Shown piece after piece: positions 24,932 through 33,212 of a DNA stretch of 36,730 nucleotides. The position numbers were made by a program, and so were the translations under genes. Each line of letters begins with the position of its first letter. Position 1 is the stretch's first letter. Under the pieces are notes generated by a model. It was given only the letters and a program-made list of their open reading frames with translations. It did no database searches and had not been told where the DNA came from. Source of the stretch: Deltaproteobacteria bacterium (GTDB lineage: Bacteria; Desulfobacterota; Syntrophia; Syntrophales; Smithellaceae); the NCBI GenBank assembly GCA_025361065.1, contig JANYAY010000126.1, positions 1 through 36,730 of the forward strand. The letters are read 5' to 3'.

Positions 24932-25990
24932 ATGGCACAAATTAACTTTGGTGGTACTTTAGAAGATGTTATTACGGCAGATGAGTTTTCCATTAAAAAA
25001 GCTCAGGAAGTTTTAAAAAATGAAGTGATTGCGATAATTGGTTATGGTGTTCAAGGCCCGGCACAGGCTTTTAACATGAAAGATAATGGTATTAATGTCA
25101 TTATTGGCCAGGCCGAGGAAGATAAACCCTACTGGGATAAAGCCGTTGCCGATGGCTGGGTTCCCGGAAAAAATCTTTTCCCGATAGAAGAAGCGGTAAA
25201 GCGCGGGACGATTATTCAATATCTGGTTTCCGATGCCGCCCAGATGATGCTCTGGCCCAAGGTTAAGGCCAATTTAAAAAAAGGTGATGCCCTTTATTTC
25301 TCCCATGGCTTCTCTATTGTCTATAAAGAACAGACCGGTGTCATTCCCCCTGATTTTGTGGACGTAATTATGGTGGCGCCGAAAGGTTCAGGCACCAGCG
25401 TGCGGCGGAATTTCCTGGATGGCAGCGGCATTAACTCCAGCATTGCCGTACATCAGGATGCCACCGGCCGGGCCATGGAAAGAACACTTGCTCTGGGAAT
25501 TGCGATCGGTTCGGGATTCCTTTTCCCGACTACTTTCCAGATGGAAGTATACAGCGACTTGACCGGTGAGCGCGGCGTTCTAATGGGTGCTCTGGCCGGC
25601 ATGATGGAGGCACAATACAATGAATTGCGCAAACACGGCCACACTCCCAGTGAAGCTTTCAACGAAACCGTGGAAGAGCTGACACAAAGCCTCATTCGTT
25701 TAGTCGGTGAAAATGGCATGGATTGGATGTACGCCAATTGCTCTACGACGGCGCAAAGAGGCGCTCTGGACTGGCGGCATAAATTCCGCAAAGCCGTAGA
25801 ACCGGTATTTGCCGAACTTTACGATGCTGTAGCCACAGGCAAAGAAACGGAAATCGTGCTGAGAGTGAACAGCGCGGCGGACTATAAAGTGAAGCTCGAT
25901 GCCGAGCTCAAAGAAATGCGGGATTCCGAAATGTGGCAGGCAGGTATGGCGGTGCGCGCGTTGAGACCGGAAAAAAGGACAAAGAAATAA
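24932..25990 (+). CDS. ilvC: Ketol-acid reductoisomerase, short class with acidic cofactor loop
   Basis: Converts acetolactate to dihydroxyisovalerate with NAD(P)H and Mg. At 352 aa it is class I (single knotted domain). The Rossmann motif is 'AIIGYGVQGPAQAFNMKD' (35-51). The loop after beta-2, which sets cofactor choice, reads 'GQAEEDKPYWDKA' (59-71); related 'GYGVQG' enzymes usually have basic and Ser residues there. 'FSHGFSIVYKEQTG' and 'DLTGERGVLMGALAGMMEAQYN' carry catalytic and metal ligands. AAGGGGG precedes the ATG. It follows ilvN by 47 bases and is probably last in the attenuated transcript, since a terminator hairpin follows. Confidence 0.95.
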   Translation: MAQINFGGTLEDVITADEFSIKKAQEVLKNEVIAIIGYGVQGPAQAFNMKDNGINVIIGQAEEDKPYWDKAVADGWVPGKNLFPIEEAVKRGTIIQYLVSDAAQMMLWPKVKANLKKGDALYFSHGFSIVYKEQTGVIPPDFVDVIMVAPKGSGTSVRRNFLDGSGINSSIAVHQDATGRAMERTLALGIAIGSGFLFPTTFQMEVYSDLTGERGVLMGALAGMMEAQYNELRKHGHTPSEAFNETVEELTQSLIRLVGENGMDWMYANCSTTAQRGALDWRHKFRKAVEPVFAELYDAVATGKETEIVLRVNSAADYKVKLDAELKEMRDSEMWQAGMAVRALRPEKRTKK

Positions 25991-26000
25991 GCAAATATTA

Positions 26001-26028
26001 AAAATGCCCCGGCCCTCCGGGGCATTTT
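26001..26028 (+). terminator. Intrinsic terminator after ilvC
   Basis: AAAATGCCCCGG (26001-26012) and CCGGGGCATTTT (26017-26028) form a perfect 12-bp stem with a CCCT loop, starting 10 bases after the ilvC stop. With A and T tracts on both sides it can act in both directions. It separates ilvBNC from ilvD. Confidence 0.75.
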
Positions 26029-26075
26029 GCTGTTAATGGTGGCAAACTCGTGAAAAGTCGAAATACCATAAAACT

Positions 26076-26156
26076 GTCATTCCGTGCAAGCGAAGCGCGA
26101 CACGGAATCCAGTAATGTCAGTAATTTCTAGATACCGGCCTACGCCGGTATGACGA
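26076..26156. repeat. Dispersed repeat copy between ilvC and ilvD
   Basis: GTCATTCCGTGCAAGCGAAG (26076-26095) followed by GCGACACGGAATCCAG is the reverse complement of the core at 29571-29605. It continues with a second part, ATACCGGCCTACGCCGGTAT (26132-26151), a near-palindrome. A copy of this family also lies at 171-309. No coding potential. Confidence 0.6.
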
Positions 26157-26234
26157 CTTTTTATTAGGCTTTCAATTGTAATTGATACTTTTTTGATTAA
26201 TCCATTTCTGTAAAATAATTAGGGAGAAAAAAAT

Positions 26235-27896
26235 ATGAGAAGCGATCTCATGAAGAAGGGGTTGGAAAGAGCGCCGCATCGTTCGCTCTTTAAGGCCATG
26301 GGTTATACCGATGAAGAAATTGCCCGGCCGTTAATCGGTGTCGTCAATTCCGCCAATGAAATAATTCCCGGGCATATCCATCTGGATTTAATTACGCAGG
26401 ATGTGAAAGCAGGAATTCGCATGTCCGGTGGAACACCGGTGGAATTTCCGGTTATCGGCGTATGTGACGGCATTGCGATGGGTCATGCCGGCATGAAATA
26501 TTCGCTGGCCAGCCGCGAATTGATTGCCGACTCCATTGAAATTATGGCCAGCGCGCATCCTTTCGACGCTCTGGTTTTTATTCCCAACTGCGACAAAATC
26601 ATCCCCGGAATGCTCATGGCGGCAATGCGCTTGAATATTCCGGCAATTTTTATCAGCGGCGGGCCCATGCTCGCCGGAAAAATGGCCGGAAAGGCCGTTG
26701 ACCTGATCAGCGTTTTTGAAGGCGTGGGAGCGGTCAAGGCTAAGCGTATGACCCAAAATGAATTAAAACAACTCGAAGATTGCGCCTGTCCCGGGTGTGG
26801 TTCCTGCTCCGGCATGTATACGGCCAACTCCATGAATTGCGTGACTGAAGCATTGGGACTGGGTCTTCCCGGTAATGGCACGATTCCCGCGGTTCAGGCG
26901 GCCCGCCATCGCTTGGCCAAATATGCCGGTATGAAAATTATGGAGCTCTATAAGAAGAATATCAAGCCGCGCGATATCGCCACGCTGGCCGCTTTTCAAA
27001 ATGCGATTGCTGTCGATATGGCACTGGGCTGCTCGACCAACACCGTTTTACATATTCCGGCCATTGCCCACGAAGCGGGCATCAAACTGGATTTGAACCT
27101 TTTTAACAAAATCAGTGAGAAGACACCGAACCTCTGCAAATTAAGTCCGGCCGGACCTCATCATATTGAAGATCTCGATACCGCGGGCGGCATTCAGGCT
27201 GTCATGAAGGTTATTAACACTATTGGCGTTATTAATAAGAAAGCACTGACCGTAACCGGTAAAACTGTTGAAGCCAATTTAAAAATCGCCCGTGTTTTGG
27301 ACGACAAAGTTATCCGTCCCTTGAATAATCCCTATTCGCCGCAGGGCGGCATAGCCGTTTTGCGCGGTAACCTGGCGCCGGACGGAGCGGTGGTCAAACA
27401 ATCGGCCGTCGCCGCCGCCATGCAGGTAAACGAAGGCCGCGCTAGGGTTTTTGAATGTGAAGACGATGCCATTGCGGCAATTCTGGGCGGGAAAATTAAG
27501 ACCGGTGATGTCGTAGTCATTCGTTATGAAGGGCCGAAAGGTGGCCCGGGCATGCGGGAAATGCTCGGACCAACATCAGCCATAGTCGGCATGGGTTTGG
27601 ATAAAACCGTTGCGCTTCTGACTGACGGCCGTTTCAGCGGCGGCACACAGGGCGCGGCCATCGGCCATATTTCACCGGAAGCGGCCGAAGGTGGACCTAT
27701 TGCTTTAGTACAGGAAGGCGACATCATTACCATTAATATTCCCGCAAAAACTCTTAATTTACAAGTAAGCGACAAGGAACTGGAAAAACGCCGCAAGTCC
27801 TTGAAGCCGTTCAAACCGTCGATTACCAGCGGTTACCTGGCACGCTACGCCAAGCTTGTCACTTCCGCGTCTACGGGGGCGATTTTCCGGGATTGA
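26235..27896 (+). CDS. ilvD: Dihydroxy-acid dehydratase
   Basis: Removes water from dihydroxyisovalerate or dihydroxymethylvalerate to give the 2-oxo acids, using an iron-sulfur cluster. Probable cluster cysteines are C77 ('[11 protein letters not shown]'), C119 ('[11 protein letters not shown]') and C191 ('[17 protein letters not shown]'). The segment 'EIIPGHIHL' has Gly where [2Fe-2S] dehydratases have a Cys in a PCN motif, resembling the oxygen-sensitive [4Fe-4S] E. coli type and fitting an anaerobe. The C-terminal signature '[27 protein letters not shown]' is present. At 553 aa it is full length. AGGGAG lies upstream. It is cut off from ilvC by a terminator and a repeat, so it may have its own promoter. 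Confidence 0.96.
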   Translation: MRSDLMKKGLERAPHRSLFKAMGYTDEEIARPLIGVVNSANEIIPGHIHLDLITQDVKAGIRMSGGTPVEFPVIGVCDGIAMGHAGMKYSLASRELIADSIEIMASAHPFDALVFIPNCDKIIPGMLMAAMRLNIPAIFISGGPMLAGKMAGKAVDLISVFEGVGAVKAKRMTQNELKQLEDCACPGCGSCSGMYTANSMNCVTEALGLGLPGNGTIPAVQAARHRLAKYAGMKIMELYKKNIKPRDIATLAAFQNAIAVDMALGCSTNTVLHIPAIAHEAGIKLDLNLFNKISEKTPNLCKLSPAGPHHIEDLDTAGGIQAVMKVINTIGVINKKALTVTGKTVEANLKIARVLDDKVIRPLNNPYSPQGGIAVLRGNLAPDGAVVKQSAVAAAMQVNEGRARVFECEDDAIAAILGGKIKTGDVVVIRYEGPKGGPGMREMLGPTSAIVGMGLDKTVALLTDGRFSGGTQGAAIGHISPEAAEGGPIALVQEGDIITINIPAKTLNLQVSDKELEKRRKSLKPFKPSITSGYLARYAKLVTSASTGAIFRD

Positions 27897-27927
27897 ATCT
27901 GCAATCAGATAAGGAGGTAAGGATAAT

Positions 27928-28722
27928 ATGTTGGAAATTAAAGATGCTGTAGCGGTTATTACCGGCGGTGGTGGTGGTATCGGCCTCGAAATGGCCAAAT
28001 ACTGGGTGCAAAATGGCGGCAAAGTAGTCATTGTCGATATAGCGGCCAAATTTCTGGAAGGAGCAGAAAGGGAACTCAAAGACATGGGCGGCGATGTTCT
28101 CTCTGTGGTTTGTAATGTAACCAGTGAAGATGACTGCGCAAAAATGGCCGATGCGGCCATAGCCCGCTTTGGCAAAATTAATCTGGTTGCTCCCTTTGCC
28201 GGAATCATTAAAGACGGCATGATGCTTTCTCCCGACAAGGAAACAGGAAAAGTCACCAGGAAAATGTCTTTGGATCAGTTCAAATCCGTCATTGATATAA
28301 ATTTAATCGGCGTTTTTCTTACTGTCCGTGAATGCGCCGAGCGTATGATTAATAATAACTGTCAGGGTCTTATTTGCCTTATCTCCTCGACGGGGTCACT
28401 GGGAACCGCCGGCCAGATCAACTATTCTTCAACAAAAGCAGCCATGTCGGTTATGCCTAAAGTCATTACCGCGGAATTTTTCCGGCGCGGCATGGCGGGT
28501 AAAATCCGTTGCGTAGCCGTAGCCCCGGGTTATGTCGGAACAGCAATGGTTAAAGGAATGGATCAAAAAGCGCTGGAAAAGATAGTATCCGATGTTCCCA
28601 TTGGCCGGCTGATCGAACCTGCGGAAGTAGCTTCCCTGGTCGGTGAACTCTACCGCAATGAAGCCTTGGCCGGAGAGGTTTATTTTATTCACGGCGGCTT
28701 GCGGCTGGGTTCCAAAGGCTAA
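27928..28722 (+). CDS. Short-chain dehydrogenase/reductase (SDR)
   Basis: A 264-aa classical SDR with NAD(P)-binding 'VITGGGGGIGLEMAKYW' (10-26) and Asp37 at the end of beta-2 ('VVIVDIAAKF'), which favours NAD(H). The usual NAG is 'FAG' (90-92). Catalytic residues are N125 ('IDINLIGVF'), S154 ('LISSTGSLG'), Y166 and K170 ('NYSSTKAAM'). Family members act on hydroxyacyl-CoA, hydroxyacyl-ACP or small alcohols; the substrate is not clear. A strong AAGGAGG site precedes the ATG, 31 bases after ilvD, so the two are probably co-transcribed, though a role in branched-chain synthesis is not implied by the family. Confidence 0.88.
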   Translation: MLEIKDAVAVITGGGGGIGLEMAKYWVQNGGKVVIVDIAAKFLEGAERELKDMGGDVLSVVCNVTSEDDCAKMADAAIARFGKINLVAPFAGIIKDGMMLSPDKETGKVTRKMSLDQFKSVIDINLIGVFLTVRECAERMINNNCQGLICLISSTGSLGTAGQINYSSTKAAMSVMPKVITAEFFRRGMAGKIRCVAVAPGYVGTAMVKGMDQKALEKIVSDVPIGRLIEPAEVASLVGELYRNEALAGEVYFIHGGLRLGSKG

Positions 28723-28777
28723 AGCAGAGCATTTCCGTAGAATATTATCATATCGATAAATCGCATAAAGCTAAAAT

Positions 28778-28810
28778 AAACGGGGTAACAGGTTTGCTGT
28801 TATCCCGTTT
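28778..28810. terminator. Bidirectional terminator-like hairpin
   Basis: AAACGGGGTAACAG (28778-28791) pairs with CTGTTATCCCGTTT (28797-28810), 14 pairs with one G-U and a 5-base loop. It stands between the SDR gene (plus) and the GNAT gene (minus), which converge, and has A and T tracts at both ends. It probably ends transcription from both sides. Confidence 0.65.
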
Positions 28811-28882
28811 ATGCTTGCCTTAACTTAAAGCTTATTGCCGGAAAGAAATCCACCACAAATCCCTGTCAACCGGGTACATTTG

Positions 28883-29368
28883 TCATTTTGGCCGGCCTAC
28901 CAAAACGACTGATGTTGCTATCTGCCGGTCGGGAATATGCCAATATTTTTTGAGCAAGCGGTTTTTCTCCTCCGGGGAAACGAGGCGATACCCGTTTTTC
29001 TCGTAAAAAGTAACTGCCCAGACCGCATCAGCCCAGGTGCCGATCAGAATTTGCTTTTGCGTCATCGTTTCCAGATATTTCAACAACAGCGAGCCCGTAC
29101 CGCGATTTCTCAGATTGGTTCGGACATAAGCATGGCGGATGAGTGTCACATCTTCCTTGTCCTGCGTTCCCATTACACCGGTTAACCGGCCATTTTCCTC
29201 AAACCCCCAGAAGCACACACCGGAAGCAATCTCCTGCTGCAATTGCTCTTGCGGCATATAAGGCTCATGCCATCTGTCTTCCGGAATCACTCCTTTATAG
29301 GCTTGCGCCGCATCATTGATGATTTCCATAATCGCGGCATAATCTTGCTCATTGCATCGGCGCATCAT
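28883..29368 (-). CDS. GNAT-family N-acetyltransferase
   Basis: A small acetyl-CoA-dependent acetyltransferase, 161 aa from Met at 29368. The acetyl-CoA loop is in 'YVRTNLRNRGTGSLLLKYLET'; the later 'LIGTWADAVWAVTFYEKNGYRLV' is the usual end of the fold. A longer frame reaches 29404, but AGAGAGA lies just before the ATG ATG at 29363-29368 and the conserved fold starts 'MRRCNEQDYAAIMEIIND'. The substrate is unknown. It stands apart from the MFS gene, with a repeat element between. Confidence 0.85.
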   Translation of the reverse strand: MMRRCNEQDYAAIMEIINDAAQAYKGVIPEDRWHEPYMPQEQLQQEIASGVCFWGFEENGRLTGVMGTQDKEDVTLIRHAYVRTNLRNRGTGSLLLKYLETMTQKQILIGTWADAVWAVTFYEKNGYRLVSPEEKNRLLKKYWHIPDRQIATSVVLVGRPK

Positions 29369-29489
29369 AATTCTCTCTTTTCTAGGTAAGTGTAGTGTCT
29401 CCATGAAACCTTGTCCTATCGACCGGCGGGATATATCTTGTATCTTCAGACGATCATTAAGATTTCTCGTGGAGTATAATCTGGTGCAT

Positions 29490-29630
29490 GAGACTGTGTC
29501 ACAATACAGATAAAGCCATCACCACCGTCATGCCGGTGAAAACCGGCATCCAGAACTTACTGAAAATACTGGATTCCGTGTCGCGCTACGCTTGCGCGGA
29601 ATGACGAAATGTTAATTGCGACTCAGTCTC
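29490..29630. repeat. 141-bp MITE-like element with 16-bp terminal inverted repeats
   Basis: The ends GAGACTGTGTCACAAT (29490-29505) and ATTGCGACTCAGTCTC (29615-29630) are inverted repeats matching at 14 of 16 positions. Inside are CATGCCGGTGAAAACCGGCATC, an arm-loop-arm hairpin, given here as CATGCCGGT/ACCGGCAT, and the core CTGGATTCCGTG...CGCGGAATGAC shared with 171-309 and 26076-26110. The element has no ORF. It would need a transposase supplied in trans, or be a non-mobile repeat. Confidence 0.6.
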
Positions 29631-29677
29631 GCATGCCGGACTTCGAAATGAACATTTTGTTATAGATATCATAATTT

Positions 29678-31054
29678 CTATTTATGAACTTTCCCCCGTG
29701 CCAGGGAAGCAAGAATTCCGGCACAGCAAAGGATGCCCAGGAAGAAAAAAATAATTTGCATGCTCTTCAGAAGAAGGGGATTGCCGGCCTCGGCGAGCGG
29801 TTGATTTCCTAAAAGCACAGCGAAAACCAGCATGGTGATGCCCATACTGAACATTTGGCCCACCAGCCGCATTGTCGATAATGTTGCGGAAGCTATCCCG
29901 TAATATTTATTTTCGACAGAGCTCATTGTGGCATTGACATTAGGCGAAGAAAAAAGGGCAAAACCAACGCCAAGGACGAGCAGACAAAACACAATGTAAT
30001 GGATGCTGGTATCAGCGTGGATGAACATCAGTGGAATCAGGCCCAGTACGTTCAACGCCATGCCCATGGAGGCAATGATCCGCGGTTCAAAACGGTCCGA
30101 GAGCCTTCCGGCAAGAGGTGAAAACAACGCCTGCACCGCCGGTTCGGCGATCAATATTATGCCTGTCTGCGAAGGAGTCAAAGCTTTTATATGCTGCAGG
30201 TAGAGGCTCAATAGAAAAGTTACCGCAAACGTCGCACAATAGTTGATCAAAGCCGCCAGATTGGAAAAGGCAAAAACTTTATTGTCCCGAAAAAGCCGCA
30301 TGTCCAGCAAAGGATAAGGGTTTCTCAGTTGCTGCCGGATAAAAAAGACCAGGCAAACAATGCCCAGGCCGATCAGCCCGCCAGCTTGCAACTCCGGCAG
30401 TAAAGAAAAACCATACATGATAGCAAAAAGCGCCACGGCATAAAGTAAGGATCCGGTGAAATCAAAGCCTTCACCTGTAGCTCCTTTCCATTCTTCTTTA
30501 ACCATGAACACAATGAGGAGGATCACGCCAATTCCCAGAAAAGATGTAAAAAGGAAAATGTATCTCCAGCCCAGGTGTTCAGTCAGCAGACCGCCGATAA
30601 AAGGGCCAATGGTTAATCCGATATAAACGGCTGCTATGTTGATACCCAATATCTTCCCTCGTTCCTGGGGAGGATAGGCGGAAATCAACATTGCGGTGCC
30701 GGTGCTGAAGATCATTGCACCGCCGATACCCTGGATCACCCGGAGAAGGATAAGAAATGTTGCTGTCGGTGAAAAGCCGCAAATAAATGAGGAAACGGTA
30801 AAAATAACGGCGCCGCTGAGAAATATCTTTTTGCGGCCGTAAATATCGGCCAACCTCCCCAAAGGTACAAGGGTAATTGCCGCGGCCAGAATAAAGGATG
30901 ATGCCACCCAGCTCAAAGTAAGCGCAGTCATCGCCAGATCCCGGGCCATAACCGGCAGGGCAACATTAACGCCGGAGCCCATAAAAGGTGTTAAAAATGA
31001 GCTCAGGGTAGTAGCGATAAGAAGGATATAGAGTTGTTTTTTGTCTGCCGTCAT
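29678..31054 (-). CDS. MFS exporter, DHA2 (14-TM drug:H+ antiporter) type
   Basis: A 458-aa polytopic inner-membrane transporter of the EmrB/QacA class. The first loop carries 'PLGRLADIYGRKKIFLSG' (motif A). The drug-antiporter motif C is seen as 'YIGLTIGPFIGGLLTEHLGWRYIF'. About 14 hydrophobic stretches can be counted, ending 'AGILASLARGKVHK'. The typical substrate would be a hydrophobic drug or metabolite; none is suggested by the context. The gene starts 24 bases after the ThyX stop on the same strand, so the two may be co-transcribed. Its ribosome site is weak. Confidence 0.88.
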   Translation of the reverse strand: MTADKKQLYILLIATTLSSFLTPFMGSGVNVALPVMARDLAMTALTLSWVASSFILAAAITLVPLGRLADIYGRKKIFLSGAVIFTVSSFICGFSPTATFLILLRVIQGIGGAMIFSTGTAMLISAYPPQERGKILGINIAAVYIGLTIGPFIGGLLTEHLGWRYIFLFTSFLGIGVILLIVFMVKEEWKGATGEGFDFTGSLLYAVALFAIMYGFSLLPELQAGGLIGLGIVCLVFFIRQQLRNPYPLLDMRLFRDNKVFAFSNLAALINYCATFAVTFLLSLYLQHIKALTPSQTGIILIAEPAVQALFSPLAGRLSDRFEPRIIASMGMALNVLGLIPLMFIHADTSIHYIVFCLLVLGVGFALFSSPNVNATMSSVENKYYGIASATLSTMRLVGQMFSMGITMLVFAVLLGNQPLAEAGNPLLLKSMQIIFFFLGILCCAGILASLARGKVHK

Positions 31055-31078
31055 GCAATCACGTTTTACTAAATCCGG

Positions 31079-32548
31079 TCAAATATGCGGGAAGGTTTTT
31101 TTGTACAGGGCAGTAAAACTATCTTTGCCGCACGCCAGCATTAGTGTCAGCGGCATGATTTTTTTTGCGGCTTGCAGCATTTCATCGGAAAGCTTGCGGA
31201 TATCCCATTGGGCGTGTTCATCTGATCGCAGACGGGCCAGATGATAAAGCTCCCGGGCATTGACTTTCATCAATACTCTCTTACGGTGTGCATTGGTCAG
31301 GATATAGGGGGCGGCAAGCGGCGCCTTTCCCCGAATTTGTTCATAGGCGTCTTGTGTCCGGCGCATAATTTCCAGAAATTGCTTTTTCTGTCCGATTGCG
31401 CAAACGGCCGGGGGAATCGTAACTCCTAAACCGGGATCATAATCCTGAGCGATAATAGTCGCCATTCTGTGTCTTTTTAATTGGGCAAAACAACTGGCGC
31501 TCATTACCAGCTCAAATTGCAGATCAATATTTTCCAGCTCCCGCAACGCGGCATCATGCGCCTGAATATGTTCAAAGGTTGTTTTAAACAATGCTTTCTT
31601 TTCTCTCGGGGTGAGCCCGGCAGCCAGATCCAGGCATTGCTCATGATTGAAACCGGATGCAGAAAAAAGCAGAGCGGCGGCGGCTCTGATATCGGCATCC
31701 GGCGTCACAAAAGATATTTTTACGGCAGGAGATTTCTGAACACCGGCTTTGGGAGGATATTTTTTCGCCAGGGCGGCTGCCTGCATGCACAAATTAAATC
31801 TCGTGAGCCGATCGTAATCAGTAGCTTGAGTATAACGAATAAGCGATGGGGCAATGTCTTTGGTGGCCGCATATAATTTATTGCTGTACTCCTGCGCTTC
31901 CACCAGCTGTAATGCCGCGAACCTGCGCAGCATCAGTTCCAGATTACGGGCATTAATGGTCATCCCTAATTGGGTCTCGGTGGCGAGCGCTATGGCATAA
32001 CGGGCATCTTCCTTGGCCCAGCCTTCCAGCAATGATTTGTTGGCGGGATTTTCCGCCAGAACCTGATTCTCCGCAAATACATGTGGACGAAGCTTTGCGT
32101 AGAGTTCGCGATAATAATCATTTTGCATGCCTACGGTATCGGTAAACAGCTCCTTCAGGCCTGCCTGCATTATTTCTTCCGGAATAACAAAATCTTTATT
32201 GAATAGAACATAGCGCTGCGATTTTTCCGTATAGGAGCATAAACGAAATTTCTCAATTTCTTCGATTATCAATCGGGAGGCGCCAATCACATCAATATTA
32301 AAGACGGCGTGTTCCGCAACCGAACTGTGTCCCATGTCAAAGACAATGTTGCGATTGGATTTACGGGCTTTCTCGACCTCGGCGCGGGCATCGGAACGCA
32401 GTTCGTTAACCGGCTTCGGGCTGCGGCTGATGCGGGCATAGGCGGCGGAAATGGTCTCCGGTGTAAGATCCTGCGTCGATGCACACTTGTCGCGGAGTTC
32501 TTTGATCAGATCGTAATCTAAATTGTAACCGGCAAGAAGAATATTCAT
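31079..32548 (-). CDS. thyX: Double-length flavin-dependent thymidylate synthase (tandem ThyX)
   Basis: ThyX makes dTMP from dUMP with methylene-THF and FAD. Ordinary enzymes are about 220-250 aa; this one is 489 aa and contains two ThyX-like halves. The N-half has 'FDMGHSSVAEHAVFNIDV' (70-87), 'KFRLCSYTEKSQRY' (100-113) and 'TINARNLELMLRRF' with a following 'VEAQEYS'. The C-half has 'FEHIQAHDAAL', 'LKRHRMATIIAQDYDPG' (357-373), and 'VNARELYHLARLR' with 'HAQWDIR' (429-451). The usual RHRxxSxNExSxRY signature is split: SxxxxSxRY survives in the first half, RHR in the second. Divergent double-length ThyX proteins exist in a few lineages. No ThyA or other folate gene is nearby. Activity is likely, not proven. 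Confidence 0.85.
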   Translation of the reverse strand: MNILLAGYNLDYDLIKELRDKCASTQDLTPETISAAYARISRSPKPVNELRSDARAEVEKARKSNRNIVFDMGHSSVAEHAVFNIDVIGASRLIIEEIEKFRLCSYTEKSQRYVLFNKDFVIPEEIMQAGLKELFTDTVGMQNDYYRELYAKLRPHVFAENQVLAENPANKSLLEGWAKEDARYAIALATETQLGMTINARNLELMLRRFAALQLVEAQEYSNKLYAATKDIAPSLIRYTQATDYDRLTRFNLCMQAAALAKKYPPKAGVQKSPAVKISFVTPDADIRAAAALLFSASGFNHEQCLDLAAGLTPREKKALFKTTFEHIQAHDAALRELENIDLQFELVMSASCFAQLKRHRMATIIAQDYDPGLGVTIPPAVCAIGQKKQFLEIMRRTQDAYEQIRGKAPLAAPYILTNAHRKRVLMKVNARELYHLARLRSDEHAQWDIRKLSDEMLQAAKKIMPLTLMLACGKDSFTALYKKTFPHI

Positions 32549-32586
32549 AAGTAATTTTGCACCCGTGTTTTCCCTAAATTGCTAAT

Positions 32587-32660
32587 TTAATGCATCCGGT
32601 AAGAGTAATCAGCGCGTGCCAGCTCCATCCGTTTGTCCGTATCCGAGGCACTTAAATACT
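32587..32660 (-). pseudogene. Possible 3' remnant of a gene beside the toxin-antitoxin pair
   Basis: Reading the minus strand after the antitoxin stop, one frame gives 'KEYLSASDTDKRMELARAD' followed by YSYRMH and TAA (32587-32589). This stretch is GC-richer than the antitoxin gene and has a normal-looking amino acid mix, while the frame does not continue as a gene upstream. It may be the tail of a gene interrupted by insertion of the toxin-antitoxin pair. The match to any family is not known; chance is possible because it is only about 25 codons. Confidence 0.25.
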
Positions 32661-32870
32661 CTTTAATATTTCCTCTGCTGAATGAAAACTTACTTTTTGG
32701 GCTAATTCTTTTCTTTCAAATTTTTCAATCTCATTTCTATCAACGATATTTTCATACATTTCAAAAAGTGACCTTTTCAGTAACTTTGATCTATCTTCTT
32801 CATAATAATCTACTAATTTTTTTATCACTTTTTCTTCTTGCGCATTCAACCTAATTGATATTACTCCCAT
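32652..32870 (-). CDS. Antitoxin, ribbon-helix-helix type (RelB/DUF6290-like)
   Basis: A 72-aa protein beginning 'MGVISIRLNAQEEKVIKKLV', the beta-strand-helix pattern of a ribbon-helix-helix DNA-binding domain. An acidic/basic helical tail ('NIVDRNEIEKFERKELAQK') should wrap the toxin. It is encoded second, and its ATG overlaps the toxin stop by 10 bases. The toxin's own last codons supply GAGG as the ribosome site, so translation is coupled. It is expected to bind and neutralise the toxin and to repress the shared promoter. The gene is strikingly AT-rich against its neighbours. Confidence 0.8.
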   Translation of the reverse strand: MGVISIRLNAQEEKVIKKLVDYYEEDRSKLLKRSLFEMYENIVDRNEIEKFERKELAQKVSFHSAEEILKSI

Positions 32871-33130
32871 TGTTTATATACCTCTTCTCTTTTTGCTATA
32901 CTTATTACAAAATAATCTTCATTTTCAACATAGAATATTGCCCGATATTTATTCTTCCTTAACCTGTAATAAGCTCTTTTTTCCGTTGATTTTAGCCTTT
33001 TTATATCAAATAAATTCATATCTTTTGTCTTTTCCAGGGCAATAAATGCATGATGAAATAGTTCAAAGATTTGCCCGGACAATTTGCCTTTTTTTATACT
33101 CCTGAGCACTTCATTTTCATATTTTATCAT
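32861..33130 (-). CDS. Toxin, RelE/ParE superfamily
   Basis: An 89-aa small basic protein. The fold pattern fits RelE/ParE: helices at the N-terminus ('EVLRSIKKGKLSGQIFELFHHAFIALE'), then 'DIKRLKSTEKRAYYRLRKNKYRAIFYVENEDYFVISIAKREEVY', with the beta-sheet and the Arg/Lys-rich strand typical of mRNA interferases. The toxin gene comes first, the reverse of relBE and like higBA. The ATG directly follows the -10 box, so the mRNA is predicted to be leaderless. Whether it cuts ribosome-bound mRNA or poisons gyrase cannot be told from the sequence. Confidence 0.8.
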   Translation of the reverse strand: MIKYENEVLRSIKKGKLSGQIFELFHHAFIALEKTKDMNLFDIKRLKSTEKRAYYRLRKNKYRAIFYVENEDYFVISIAKREEVYKQWE

Positions 33131-33136
33131 GTTTAC

Positions 33137-33164
33137 ATTGTATCACTTTTTGTTACTTTGACAA
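33137..33164 (-). promoter_or_regulatory. Promoter of the toxin-antitoxin pair
   Basis: On the minus strand TTGTCA (33159-33164) and TACAAT (33137-33142) are separated by 16 bases, five of six matches to consensus in each box. The toxin ATG (33128-33130) starts six bases after the -10 box, so transcription would start at or next to the A of the ATG, producing an mRNA with no 5' leader. Confidence 0.65.
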
Positions 33165-33212
33165 GTTTATTGTTTGCAGAAAAGATCAGTTAAAAGGTGA
33201 TGATTTACGGTG

